From contig CALLYR010000270.1 of assembly GCA_937859005.1 (NCBI GenBank), positions 1 to 20,447 of the forward strand: 20,447 nt of DNA, written 5' to 3'. Below are positions 7,787 to 15,142 of the stretch, piece by piece. The notes under the pieces are model-generated. The model was not told where the DNA came from. It made no database searches and saw nothing but the letters and a program-made list of their open reading frames with translations. Origin of the DNA: an uncultured Paracoccus sp. (GTDB lineage: Bacteria > Pseudomonadota > Alphaproteobacteria > Rhodobacterales > Rhodobacteraceae). The position numbers and the translations under genes were made by a program. Positions within the stretch are counted from its first letter, which is position 1, and each line of letters starts with the position of its first letter.

Positions 7787-8230
7787 ATGAGATCCTTGAA
7801 GAAGAAACGCCGTATCCAAGTCCTGTCTGCCGCTGCCGTCGCTCTGGCGTTGTCGGCGGGGCTGATCGGTTACGGCTTTCGCGACGGCATCAACCTGTAT
7901 CGCTCGCCCACGCAGGTGATGACCGAGCCGCCCGCGCAGGGCGAGGTGTTCCGGCTGGGCGGTCTGGTGCAGGAAGGCACGCTGCAGCGTGGGCAGGGCG
8001 AGACGGTCAGCTTTGCGGTCAGCGACGGGGCCGAGGTGGTGCCCGTGCGCTTTACCGGGGTGCTGCCCGACCTGTTCGCGGAAAACGCCGGCATGATCGG
8101 CACCGGCCGGATGGAGAATGGCGTGTTCGTGGCCGACGAGATCCTGGCCAAGCACGACGAGAACTACATGCCCAAGGAAGTCGCGGATTCCCTGAAGGAA
8201 GCAGGCGTTTATCAAGAGCCCAGTTCCTGA
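7787..8230 (+). CDS. ccmE: Cytochrome c maturation haem chaperone CcmE
   Basis: CcmE is a membrane-anchored periplasmic protein that carries haem covalently from CcmC to CcmF in system I cytochrome c biogenesis. The 147-residue product starts with a basic segment (MRSLKKKRRIQ), followed by one membrane anchor at about residues 11-31. It ends with the beta-barrel domain, which includes VPVRFTGVLPDLF. The haem-binding histidine is His123 in AKHDENYMP, with Tyr127 completing the HxxxY motif. The next ccm gene (ccmF) starts 1.26 kb further on, because a lysis gene pair lies in between. The transcript probably comes from upstream of murI; no separate promoter was recognised in the 18-bp gap. Confidence 0.96.
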   Translation: MRSLKKKRRIQVLSAAAVALALSAGLIGYGFRDGINLYRSPTQVMTEPPAQGEVFRLGGLVQEGTLQRGQGETVSFAVSDGAEVVPVRFTGVLPDLFAENAGMIGTGRMENGVFVADEILAKHDENYMPKEVADSLKEAGVYQEPSS

Positions 8231-8244
8231 CGCAACGCGCGCAG

Positions 8245-8263
8245 GGTTAACGGGACGTTAACC
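8245..8263 (+). promoter_or_regulatory. CtrA-type binding site TTAA-N7-TTAA upstream of the lysis cassette
   Basis: TTAACGGGACGTTAAC at 8247-8262 is a perfect match to the CtrA consensus TTAA-N7-TTAAC. It lies within a 7-bp inverted repeat GGTTAAC/GTTAACC (8245-8251 and 8257-8263). TTAA is very rare in this GC-rich window, which adds weight. It sits 43 bp before the endolysin ATG in a 75-bp gap, so control of the lysis genes is the natural reading. A short stem CCCCG/CGGGG (8282-8299) follows and partly overlaps the endolysin ribosome site. The -10 element is not clear (TTATCC at 8278-8283 is weak). Confidence 0.7.
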
Positions 8264-8305
8264 GGCCCGGCGCAGCCTTATCCCCGCAAACTGACGGGGG
8301 CAGGG

Positions 8306-8917
8306 ATGCAGACTGTGGACGAAATCGCCGCCGCCATCGTGGCGCGCGAAGGGGGTTATGTGAACGACCCCGACGATCCGGGCGGTGCTACGAAGCATGG
8401 CGTCACCATCGCCACGATGCGGCGGCTGGGGATCGACCTGAACGGCGACGGCAAGGTCGGGACCGATGACCTGAAGCTGCTGACGCGCGCGCAGGCCGCG
8501 CGCATCTATGTCGATCATTATTTCCGCGCGGCCCGGCTGGACCAGTTGCCGCAGGCGGTGCAGGCCAGCGTCTTCGACATGCAGGTGAACGCGGGCGCGA
8601 ACGCGGTCCGCATCCTGCAGCGACTGGTCACGCGGATGGGCTTTGCCTGCGACGACGACGGGATCGTGGGGCCGCGCACCATCGCCGCGGCGAAATCCGC
8701 CGCCGAGGCGGCGCCGCGACATCTGGCGGACGCATATGGTATCGCGCGGCGCGATTACTATTACGCGCTGGCCGATGCCCGGCCAGCCAGCCGCAAATAC
8801 GCGCGCACCAGAACAGGCGGCAAGGGCGGCTGGATCACGCGGGCCGAGGAGTTCATCTCGCCCCGCTATCGCCTGACGCTGGCCGAACATCGGAAAAGGA
8901 CCGCCAGATGGGCATGA
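8306..8917 (+). CDS. Endolysin-like N-acetylmuramidase, GH108 family (GTA lysis type)
   Basis: A 203-residue peptidoglycan hydrolase of the GH108/ZliS-type family. The catalytic glutamate is Glu15 in the REGGYVNDPDDPGGATKHGVT motif, as in phage and gene-transfer-agent endolysins. The C-terminal half (DDDGIVGPRTIAAAK, then YYYALADARP and KGGWITRAEEF) matches the peptidoglycan-binding part that normally follows. Residues 44-55 (DLNGDGKVGTDD) form a canonical EF-hand-like calcium loop, the sort found in related rhodobacterial enzymes and dockerins. There is no signal peptide, so export would need the holin encoded immediately downstream. The ATG at 8306 follows a GGGGGCAGGG stretch. No other phage gene is near, which fits a gene-transfer-agent lysis pair kept apart from the structural cluster. 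Confidence 0.9.
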   Translation: MQTVDEIAAAIVAREGGYVNDPDDPGGATKHGVTIATMRRLGIDLNGDGKVGTDDLKLLTRAQAARIYVDHYFRAARLDQLPQAVQASVFDMQVNAGANAVRILQRLVTRMGFACDDDGIVGPRTIAAAKSAAEAAPRHLADAYGIARRDYYYALADARPASRKYARTRTGGKGGWITRAEEFISPRYRLTLAEHRKRTARWA

Positions 8918-9399
8918 TCGACCGCATCATCGGGGCCAGCGGCGCCGTGACCGCCGTTACCAACGCCGCGACCGGCGTGGCCGAGGCGTTCACGCCCAAC
9001 GCCACCCGGCGGATGGAACTGGACGAGGAAGCCTATGCCCGGGCCATGTCGGAACATCAGGCCGAATTCGTGCAGGTTCCCGGCAACTGGTTCGACAGCC
9101 TGATGAACGGGCTGAACCGGCTGCCGCGGCCGCTGCTGACGCTGGGGACCATCGGGCTGTTCATCTATGCGATGGCCGAGCCGGCCGGGTTTTCCCGCCG
9201 GATGGAAGGGCTGGCACTGGTTCCCGAACCCCTGTGGTGGCTGATGGGGGCGATCGTCAGCTTTTACTTCGGCGCGCGCGAGGCGCATTATTTCCGTCAC
9301 CGCGTCGCAGCCCGACCCACCTCCCTGCAGATGGCTGCGGCAATGGACGATTTCGCCGACAACGCCGCCCTGCGCGACTGGGCCAGCCAGCACCAGTGA
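8908..9399 (+). CDS. Holin-like membrane protein, GTA_holin_3TM type
   Basis: A 163-residue protein resembling the three-transmembrane gene-transfer-agent holin family. The N-terminus is a weakly hydrophobic Ala/Gly/Thr stretch (ASGAVTAVTNAATGVAEAF). Clear membrane segments lie near residues 70-90 (PLLTLGTIGLFIYAMAEPAG) and 107-122 (LWWLMGAIVSFYFGARE). The tail is short and charged. Holins form inner-membrane lesions that let the endolysin reach the wall. ATG 8908 is preferred because AAGGA lies 7 nt upstream; ATG 8914, which overlaps the endolysin TGA as ATGA, is an alternative. The 10-bp overlap with the endolysin indicates translational coupling and shared function. Confidence 0.85.
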   Translation: MGMIDRIIGASGAVTAVTNAATGVAEAFTPNATRRMELDEEAYARAMSEHQAEFVQVPGNWFDSLMNGLNRLPRPLLTLGTIGLFIYAMAEPAGFSRRMEGLALVPEPLWWLMGAIVSFYFGAREAHYFRHRVAARPTSLQMAAAMDDFADNAALRDWASQHQ

Positions 9400-9461
9400 C
9401 GCAGGCGTGACGATCGGGCACATCGCCGGGGCTGGCGAGAAAGCGCCATAATGATTAATCT

Positions 9462-9488
9462 GCCCCCGGACCTTTCCGGGGGCTTTTT
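9462..9488 (+). terminator. Intrinsic terminator of the lysis cassette, abutting the ccmF start
   Basis: A perfect 9-bp stem GCCCCCGGA/TCCGGGGGC (9462-9470 with 9475-9483) with a 4-nt loop is followed by five T residues (9484-9488). The ccmF ATG begins 2 nt later. The 3' arm holds the only purine-rich block (GGGGG) in reach of that start codon. Confidence 0.85.
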
Positions 9489-9490
9489 CA

Positions 9491-11443
9491 ATGATTGCCG
9501 AACTTGGACATTTCGCGCTGATCCTGTCGCTGGCGGTGGCGCTGTTCCAGTCGGTCGTGCCGATGATCGGCGCGGCCCGCGGCTGGCCCGCCTGGATGGA
9601 AAGCGCGCGCCCCGCCGCACTGGCGCAGGTCGGGCTGGTGGGCATTTCCTTTGCCGCGCTGACGGTGGCTTTCGTCACATCCGATTTCTCGGTCGCGCTG
9701 GTCTATGAGAACAGCCATTCGGCCAAGCCGATGATCTACAAGATCAGCGGCGTCTGGGGGAACCACGAAGGCTCGATGCTGCTGTGGGTGCTGATCCTGG
9801 CGCTGTTCGGCGCGACGGCGGCCAGTTTCGGCGAGCATTTGCCGCCGGGGCTGCGTTCCCGCGTGCTGTCGGTGCAGGGGGCGATCGGGGCGGCGTTCCT
9901 GGCCTTCATCATCTTCACCTCGAACCCCTTCGTGCGGATGCCGCTGCCGGCCTTTGACGGGCGCGCCTTGAACCCGCTGCTGCAGGACCCGGGGTTGGCC
10001 TTCCATCCGCCGTTCCTCTACCTCGGCTATGTCGGCCTTTCGATGTCCTTCAGCTTTGCTGTCGCCGCGCTGATCGAGGGGCGGGTGGACGCCGCCTGGG
10101 CGCGCTGGGTCCGCCCCTGGACACTGGCCGCCTGGGTGTTCCTGACCATCGGCATCGCGCTGGGATCGTGGTGGGCCTATTACGAACTGGGTTGGGGCGG
10201 CTTCTGGTTCTGGGACCCGGTCGAGAACGCCAGCTTCATGCCCTGGCTGCTGGCAGGCGCCCTGTTACATTCCGCGATCGTCGTGGAAAAGCGCGAAACC
10301 CTGAAAAGCTGGACGATCCTGCTGGCGATCCTGGCCTTCGGTTTCTCGCTGATCGGGACGTTCATCGTCCGGTCGGGGGTCATCACCTCGGTCCACAGCT
10401 TTGCGTCCGATCCGTCGCGGGGGGTGTTCATCCTGGGCATCCTCGCAGTCTTCGTGGGCGGCGCGCTGACGCTTTACGCCGCGCGGGCGGGGGCGATGAC
10501 GGCGCGCGGGGTCTTCGCGCCGGTCTCGCGCGAAGGGGCGCTGCTGCTGAACAACCTGCTGCTGGCGGTGGCATGCTTTGTCGTCTTCGTGGGCACGGTC
10601 TGGCCGCTGGTCGCGGAAATGGGCTGGGGCCGCAAGCTGTCGGTCGGCGCGCCCTTCTTTGAAAAGGCGTTCACGCCCTTCATGGTCGCGCTGGCCATCG
10701 CCCTGCCCATCGGCGCGATCCTTCCGTGGAAACGCGGCAAGCTGGGCCGCGCTGTCCAGACCCTGACGCCGGCGGCGCTGCTGGCCGTGGCGGTGGCGGG
10801 GCTGACCTTCGCCGTCTCGACCGGCCATTCGGCGCTGGCCGTCGTGGGCGCCGCACTGGGTGCCTGGCTGATCGGCGGCGCGGCCATCGACATCTGGCAA
10901 CGCGCCGGGCGCGAGGCTGGGCGCCTGACCCGCCTGCCGCGCGCCGACTGGGGGCGCGTGATCGCCCATGGGGGGCTGGGCGTGACCTTCGTCGGCATCA
11001 GCCTGCTGATGGCCTGGCAGGTCGAGGATATACGCGTCGCCCGCGTCGGCGAAACCTTCACCGTAGCGGGATACGAGATCACCCTGCAGGAGGTCGAGGA
11101 ACTGCCCGGTCCGAACTATACCACCACCACCGCCAGCATGCGGGTGACGCGGAACGGTCGGGAAATCACCGTGCTGCACCCGGAAAAGCGCGTCTATCCC
11201 GTGCAGGCCATGCCCACGACCGAGGCGGCGATCCATTCCGGTCCCTTTGGCGACATCTATCTGGTGATCGGCGATCCGCAGCAGGGGGGCGGCTGGGCCG
11301 TGCGCAGCTATATCAAGCCCTTTGCCTTCTGGATCTGGCTGGGGTCGGGGCTGATGGCGCTGGGTGGGCTGGTCAGCCTGTCGGACCGGCGCTGGCGCGT
11401 GGCCGCCGCCGCGCGCCGCACCCGCATGGTGGCCGCGGAATGA
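9491..11443 (+). CDS. ccmF: Haem lyase subunit CcmF
   Basis: CcmF is the polytopic inner-membrane core of the holocytochrome c synthase. It receives haem from CcmE and attaches it to apocytochrome CXXCH motifs together with CcmH (and CcmI). The 650-residue product is of usual length and starts MIAELGHFALILSLA, the family's conserved beginning, which supports ATG 9491. Seen: YKISGVWGNHEGSMLLW near residues 82-98, and the tryptophan-rich haem-handling motif WGGFWFWDPVENASFMPWL near 234-252. Many hydrophobic segments run throughout, with a periplasmic region near residues 510-600 and a last membrane span before the C-terminus. It overlaps ccmH by ATGA, so the two are coupled. There is no good Shine-Dalgarno outside the upstream terminator stem. 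Confidence 0.97.
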   Translation: MIAELGHFALILSLAVALFQSVVPMIGAARGWPAWMESARPAALAQVGLVGISFAALTVAFVTSDFSVALVYENSHSAKPMIYKISGVWGNHEGSMLLWVLILALFGATAASFGEHLPPGLRSRVLSVQGAIGAAFLAFIIFTSNPFVRMPLPAFDGRALNPLLQDPGLAFHPPFLYLGYVGLSMSFSFAVAALIEGRVDAAWARWVRPWTLAAWVFLTIGIALGSWWAYYELGWGGFWFWDPVENASFMPWLLAGALLHSAIVVEKRETLKSWTILLAILAFGFSLIGTFIVRSGVITSVHSFASDPSRGVFILGILAVFVGGALTLYAARAGAMTARGVFAPVSREGALLLNNLLLAVACFVVFVGTVWPLVAEMGWGRKLSVGAPFFEKAFTPFMVALAIALPIGAILPWKRGKLGRAVQTLTPAALLAVAVAGLTFAVSTGHSALAVVGAALGAWLIGGAAIDIWQRAGREAGRLTRLPRADWGRVIAHGGLGVTFVGISLLMAWQVEDIRVARVGETFTVAGYEITLQEVEELPGPNYTTTTASMRVTRNGREITVLHPEKRVYPVQAMPTTEAAIHSGPFGDIYLVIGDPQQGGGWAVRSYIKPFAFWIWLGSGLMALGGLVSLSDRRWRVAAAARRTRMVAAE

Positions 11444-11907
11444 AGGCGCGCCTGCTTGCCGCCGCACTGGCCGTCCTGCTGGCCGCGCCCGCGCTGGCCG
11501 TCCAGCCCGACGAGGTGCTGGGCGACCCGGCGCTGGAAGCCCGCGCGCGCACCATCTCGCAATCGCTGCGCTGCCCGATCTGTCAGGGCGAGAACATCGA
11601 CGAATCCAATGCCGCGATCAGCCGCGACCTGCGGCTGTATGTGCGGGAACGGCTGGTGGCGGGCGACAGCGACGCGCAGGTGATCGACGCGGTGACGACG
11701 CGGTTCGGCGAATTCGTCCTGTTCGAGCCAAAGGCCGACGGGGCGAACCTGATCCTGTACTGGGCGGGGCCGGTTATGGCCCTGCTGGCGGCCCTGGGAA
11801 CCTGGCTGTTTCTGCGCGGCAGGCAGCGCGATGTTGCGGCACCCCAGCCCCTGACAGTAGATGAGCAGGCCCGTCTGGACCGGCTGATGCGCGATCAGGA
11901 CAACTGA
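11440..11907 (+). CDS. ccmH: Cytochrome c maturation thiol-disulfide protein CcmH (short form)
   Basis: CcmH (CycL/Ccl2) keeps apocytochrome c cysteines reduced for CcmF-dependent haem ligation. The 155-residue protein begins with a signal peptide (MKARLLAAALAVLLAAPALA, probable cleavage after residue 20). Its redox pair is Cys45/Cys48 in LRCPICQGENI. A membrane anchor (about 105-123, ILYWAGPVMALLAALGTWLFL) and a short cytoplasmic tail follow. The C-terminal TPR part found in enteric CcmH is absent; in alphaproteobacteria that role belongs to a separate CcmI/CycH, not present here. The ATG overlaps the ccmF stop (ATGA). Its last 13 bp overlap the convergent NUDIX gene. Confidence 0.96.
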   Translation: MKARLLAAALAVLLAAPALAVQPDEVLGDPALEARARTISQSLRCPICQGENIDESNAAISRDLRLYVRERLVAGDSDAQVIDAVTTRFGEFVLFEPKADGANLILYWAGPVMALLAALGTWLFLRGRQRDVAAPQPLTVDEQARLDRLMRDQDN

Positions 11908-12542
11908 ACAAAACGGGGTTCCCCATCGCGATTGTCGAAGAACGGCACTGTCGCGGGCGGCATCAGCGGGGCATCGCGCGCCGCGCGGGCCAGTTCTTCG
12001 ATTTCGGCCAGCACGACTTCGGTGATGAAGGGCAGGTCAAGGGCGCGGGCCTCGGCCAATGAAACCCAGTGCAGATGGCTCAGTTCAACGCAGGCGCTGG
12101 AAAAATCACAGCGGTCGCCAGCCACGTCGCGTGCGTCGATCAAGAAGAACCGCGCATCGAAACGACGGGTCCGGCCCGGCGGCGTGACTGCACGAAAGAC
12201 GAAGATCAGCGAGGCGGGCCGGTCAGGCGCCATGACAAGGCCGGTTTCCTCGACCAGTTCGCGCAGGGCGGCGGTTGCCAGAGCGTCCGGGGTCACGTCC
12301 GAATCCATGCGAGGCTCGGCGTTCAGGCGTACTCGGCAGGCGTCCCCCAGGACAGGGGTTGCGGGCAAGGCGGCATCCTCGGGGTCCACGGCGCCGCCGG
12401 GAAAGACATATTTTGACGGCATGAAGGCCGCAGCCGCCCCCCGCATTCCCATCAGCACGCTGGGGCCGCCGGGCGCATCGCGGTCAAGCAGGATCACCGT
12501 CGCCGCATCGCGGATGCGGTCGGCGAATGCGGCGGCCGTCAC
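11895..12542 (-). CDS. NUDIX hydrolase (NUDT7/NUDT19-like, long-insert type)
   Basis: A 215-residue NUDIX pyrophosphatase. The fold starts with RDAATVILLDRD and a YVFPGGAVDPED strand-loop. The Nudix box ends in AALRELVEETGLV with the metal-binding REXXEE core. A stretch of about 35 residues separates GG from RE, longer than in the standard box. Such an insert is typical of the NUDT7/NUDT19-like group that acts on CoA or related nucleotides, so the substrate is only a guess. The GTG start at 12542 is chosen because it overlaps the DUF983 stop as GTGA and gives the natural N-terminus. Translation is probably coupled, since no separate ribosome site is evident. Confidence 0.85.
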   Translation of the reverse strand: MTAAAFADRIRDAATVILLDRDAPGGPSVLMGMRGAAAAFMPSKYVFPGGAVDPEDAALPATPVLGDACRVRLNAEPRMDSDVTPDALATAALRELVEETGLVMAPDRPASLIFVFRAVTPPGRTRRFDARFFLIDARDVAGDRCDFSSACVELSHLHWVSLAEARALDLPFITEVVLAEIEELARAARDAPLMPPATVPFFDNRDGEPRFVQLS

Positions 12543-12973
12543 GGCTGCAGGTCGGTTGCGGCAGGCCGGTCCTCGACCCCGTCGCCAAAGCCATGCATCC
12601 GCTTGGCCCATTGCAGCGCGACCCAAGCACCCTTGATCCGCGGCAGCAGCAGCAGCGACAACACCGTGACCCCCGCGCAGAACAGCGTCAGCAGAAAGGC
12701 GGTCGAGGGACGATATGCTATGTAGACAGCCAGCAGCAGCGGCCCGGCCAGATGCGACACGATGAAGATCGTGACATAGGCGGGACCATCGTCGGCGCGA
12801 TGGTGGTGCAGTTCCTCGTTGCAGGACGGGCAGCTGTCCTTGACCTTCAGATAGCCCGTGAACAACTGGCCCTGACCGCAGGCGGGACAGCGTCCCGCGG
12901 TGCCCCGGCGCATCGACTGGCCCAACGGGCGGTCGGCTTGGGCAAAACTGACGGGTGCGGCCAGATCGGACAT
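12539..12973 (-). CDS. DUF983 family zinc-ribbon membrane protein
   Basis: A 144-residue protein of the DUF983 family, common in alphaproteobacteria and of unknown function. The N-terminal cytoplasmic part carries two cysteine knuckles, CPACG near residue 29 and CPSC near residue 47, expected to bind zinc. Two membrane segments follow (VTIFIVSHLAGPLLLAVYIAY and FLLTLFCAGVTVLSLLLLP). The ATG at 12973 has GAGG 7 nt upstream. The gene lies about 100 bp downstream of eno and overlaps the NUDIX gene by 4 bp. DUF983 and NUDIX therefore form a tight pair and may act together, though nothing in the sequence states how. Confidence 0.88.
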   Translation of the reverse strand: MSDLAAPVSFAQADRPLGQSMRRGTAGRCPACGQGQLFTGYLKVKDSCPSCNEELHHHRADDGPAYVTIFIVSHLAGPLLLAVYIAYRPSTAFLLTLFCAGVTVLSLLLLPRIKGAWVALQWAKRMHGFGDGVEDRPAATDLQP

Positions 12974-13029
12974 GCGGGAACCTCGTATGACGGGCGCAGA
13001 TCTGCGCCGGCCCTGCCAAGATAGGAAGC

Positions 13030-13054
13030 GGCGGCGCCGGATGCCAGCGCCGCC
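13030..13054 (-). terminator. GC-rich stem-loop after eno (weak terminator candidate)
   Basis: A perfect 8-bp stem GGCGGCGC/GCGCCGCC (13030-13037 with 13047-13054) with a 9-nt loop lies about 20 bp beyond the enolase stop on the minus strand. No T-tract follows, so it may only attenuate transcription or protect the eno mRNA end. Confidence 0.35.
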
Positions 13055-13074
13055 GCGCGAAAAATGGCCGCGGA

Positions 13075-14352
13075 TCAGCCCCGCAGGATCGAGCGGCCGG
13101 CGTATTCCGCGGTCGCGCCCAGCATCTCCTCGATACGGATCAGCTGGTTGTATTTGGCCAGCCGGTCCGACCGGGCCAGGCTGCCGGTCTTGATCTGGCC
13201 GCAGTTGGTGGCGACCGCCAGATCGGCGATGGTCGAATCTTCGGTCTCGCCCGAGCGGTGCGACATGACGCTGGTGTAACCCGCGCGGTCGGCCATGCGG
13301 ACCGCGTCCAGCGTTTCCGACAGGGTGCCGATCTGGTTGACCTTGACCAGCAGGCTGTTGGCGCAGCCCTGGGCGATGCCTTCGGCGAGGCGGGCGGGGT
13401 TGGTCACGAACAGGTCGTCGCCAACCAGTTGCACCGATGCGCCCAGACGGTCGGTCAGCAGCTTCCAGCCCTCCCAGTCGTCCTCGGAACAGCCGTCCTC
13501 GATCGACAGGATCGGATAGTCGGCGCACAGCTGGGCCAGATAGTCCACGTTCTCGGCCGGGGTCAGGGTTTTCCCTTCACCCTCAAGAACGTATTTGCCG
13601 TCCTTGAAGTATTCCGTCGCAGCGCAGTCCAGCGCCAGCATGATGTCGTCGCCGGGCTTGTAGCCCGCCTTTTCCACCGCCCGCAGGATGAAATCCAGCG
13701 CGTCGCGGGCGCTGGACAGGTGGGGGGCAAAGCCGCCCTCGTCGCCGACGCCGGTGGACAGGCCCGCCGCGTGCAGTTCCTTTTTCAGCGTGTGAAACAC
13801 CTCGGACCCCATGCGGATCGCGTCGCGGATATTGTCCGCGGCGACCGGCATGATCATGAATTCCTGGATGTCGATCGGGTTGTCGGCGTGCTGGCCGCCG
13901 TTGACGATGTTCATCATCGGCACCGGCAGGACATGTGCGCCCGTGCCGCCGACATAGCGGTAAAGCGGCTGCGAGGTCGCCTCGGCCGCGGCCTTGGCGA
14001 CGGCCAGCGACACGCCCAGAATGGCGTTCGCGCCCAGACGGCCCTTGTTGGGGGTGCCGTCCAGCTCACACATCATGCGGTCGATGGCCAACTGCTCGGT
14101 CGCATCTTCGCCGATCAGGTTCTCGGCCAGTTCGCCGTTGACGGCGGCGACGGCTTCCAGAACGCCCTTGCCCAGGTAACGGCCGTTGTCGCCGTCGCGC
14201 TTTTCCACCGCCTCATGCGCGCCGGTGGACGCGCCCGAGGGCACGGCGGCGCGGCCCATGGTGCCGTCTTCCAGCGTCACATCGACCTCGACGGTCGGAT
14301 TGCCGCGGCTGTCGAGGATTTCACGCGCGAAGATGTCGATGATGGCGGTCAT
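13075..14352 (-). CDS. eno: Enolase
   Basis: Enolase interconverts 2-phosphoglycerate and phosphoenolpyruvate in glycolysis/gluconeogenesis and is often part of the RNA degradosome. The 425-residue product has full family length. The N-terminus is ITDIFAREILDSRGNPT-like (here IIDIFAREILDSRGNPT), followed by PSGASTGAHEA. GVGDEGGFAP holds the catalytic glutamate. The metal ligands are in LALDCAATEY, SIEDG and VGDDLFVT; the catalytic lysine is in LLVKVNQIGT; and the signature is SHRSGETEDSTIADL. The ATG at 14352 follows an AGGAG site at about 8 nt. It lies 62 bp downstream of the phosphatase-family gene on the same strand and may have its own promoter, since the flux enzyme is normally strongly expressed. 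Confidence 0.98.
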   Translation of the reverse strand: MTAIIDIFAREILDSRGNPTVEVDVTLEDGTMGRAAVPSGASTGAHEAVEKRDGDNGRYLGKGVLEAVAAVNGELAENLIGEDATEQLAIDRMMCELDGTPNKGRLGANAILGVSLAVAKAAAEATSQPLYRYVGGTGAHVLPVPMMNIVNGGQHADNPIDIQEFMIMPVAADNIRDAIRMGSEVFHTLKKELHAAGLSTGVGDEGGFAPHLSSARDALDFILRAVEKAGYKPGDDIMLALDCAATEYFKDGKYVLEGEGKTLTPAENVDYLAQLCADYPILSIEDGCSEDDWEGWKLLTDRLGASVQLVGDDLFVTNPARLAEGIAQGCANSLLVKVNQIGTLSETLDAVRMADRAGYTSVMSHRSGETEDSTIADLAVATNCGQIKTGSLARSDRLAKYNQLIRIEEMLGATAEYAGRSILRG

Positions 14353-14414
14353 GGGCAGGCTCCTGTCTGGCTCTGCCCGGCTTCTAGCGGGCGGGGCCGC
14401 GCGGCGAAAGCCCG

Positions 14415-15104
14415 TCAGTCCTGCACCGGCTCCAGATCGGCCCAGATCGGCAGGTGGTCGGACGCCCGCCGCGCAAGCGGGCTGTCCAGAACGCCGCTGT
14501 CGCGCACGTTCAGGCCCGGCGACACCGCGATGCGGTCGTAACGCAATTGCGGGAACGGCGCGGGCCAGCTGGGACCGGGGGCCACGACCGTCAGGTCGGT
14601 CAGCGATTCGAATCCGCGGTCGTCGCGCCATTCGTTGAAATCGCCAGTCAGGACGAAGTTGCGTCCCGCGATGCGTGCGGCCTTGACCGCCAGCCGCGCC
14701 AGTTGCGCCCGCCGCGAGGACCGCGCCAACCCCAGATGCAGCGCCATGATCGTCATCCCCGGCAGGCGCAGGGCCAGCGCGCCGCGCGGTTCGATCCCCG
14801 GCAGGGGCAGGCGGCGCACTTGCGCGACCTCGGCCAGTTCGGGGCGCAGCAGGATGGTCTGGCCGTGCCAGCCCAGCGACAGGCCGGTTGTGCCCATATG
14901 GGGCGCGGGCACCAGCCCTGTCGCCTCGCGGATCAGGGTACGGGGCAGCGCCTCGGGGCGGCCGCCAAAACGGAAATCGACCTCTTGCAGGGCGACCACG
15001 TCGGCATCGAGATCCGAGATCACGACCAGGTTGCGTTCGGGCGAATAAGGCCCGGTCATGCCGCGGCACTTGTGCAGGTTATAGCTGGCCAGACGAAGCT
15101 GCAT
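14415..15104 (-). CDS. Endonuclease/exonuclease/phosphatase (EEP) family protein
   Basis: A 229-residue EEP-superfamily hydrolase (the metal-dependent fold of DNase I, inositol phosphatases and sphingomyelinases). Seen: SYNLHKCRG at the start, VVALQEVDFRF with the metal-binding glutamate, MALHLGLA, then GDFNEW near residue 157, and SDHLPIWADL at the end with the catalytic Asp-His pair. These show an intact active site, but the substrate cannot be told. The first ATG at 15104 gives the natural family N-terminus, although its ribosome site is poor. No signal peptide is evident. It lies 38 bp downstream of selO and is likely co-transcribed with it. Confidence 0.87.
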   Translation of the reverse strand: MQLRLASYNLHKCRGMTGPYSPERNLVVISDLDADVVALQEVDFRFGGRPEALPRTLIREATGLVPAPHMGTTGLSLGWHGQTILLRPELAEVAQVRRLPLPGIEPRGALALRLPGMTIMALHLGLARSSRRAQLARLAVKAARIAGRNFVLTGDFNEWRDDRGFESLTDLTVVAPGPSWPAPFPQLRYDRIAVSPGLNVRDSGVLDSPLARRASDHLPIWADLEPVQD

Positions 15105-15142
15105 ATGAGGTAACTGCCACGCCCTTGAGGGGGTTTCCAGCG

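Noticed and set aside
8278..8286. TTATCCCCG as a DnaA box
   Set aside because: Only the first six bases fit TTATCCACA, and no cluster or other origin feature is nearby.
8306..9399. Prophage remnant
   Set aside because: Only lysis genes are present, intact, overlapping and with a host-type regulatory site. No integrase, repeats or phage structural genes flank them, so a domesticated gene-transfer-agent cassette fits better.
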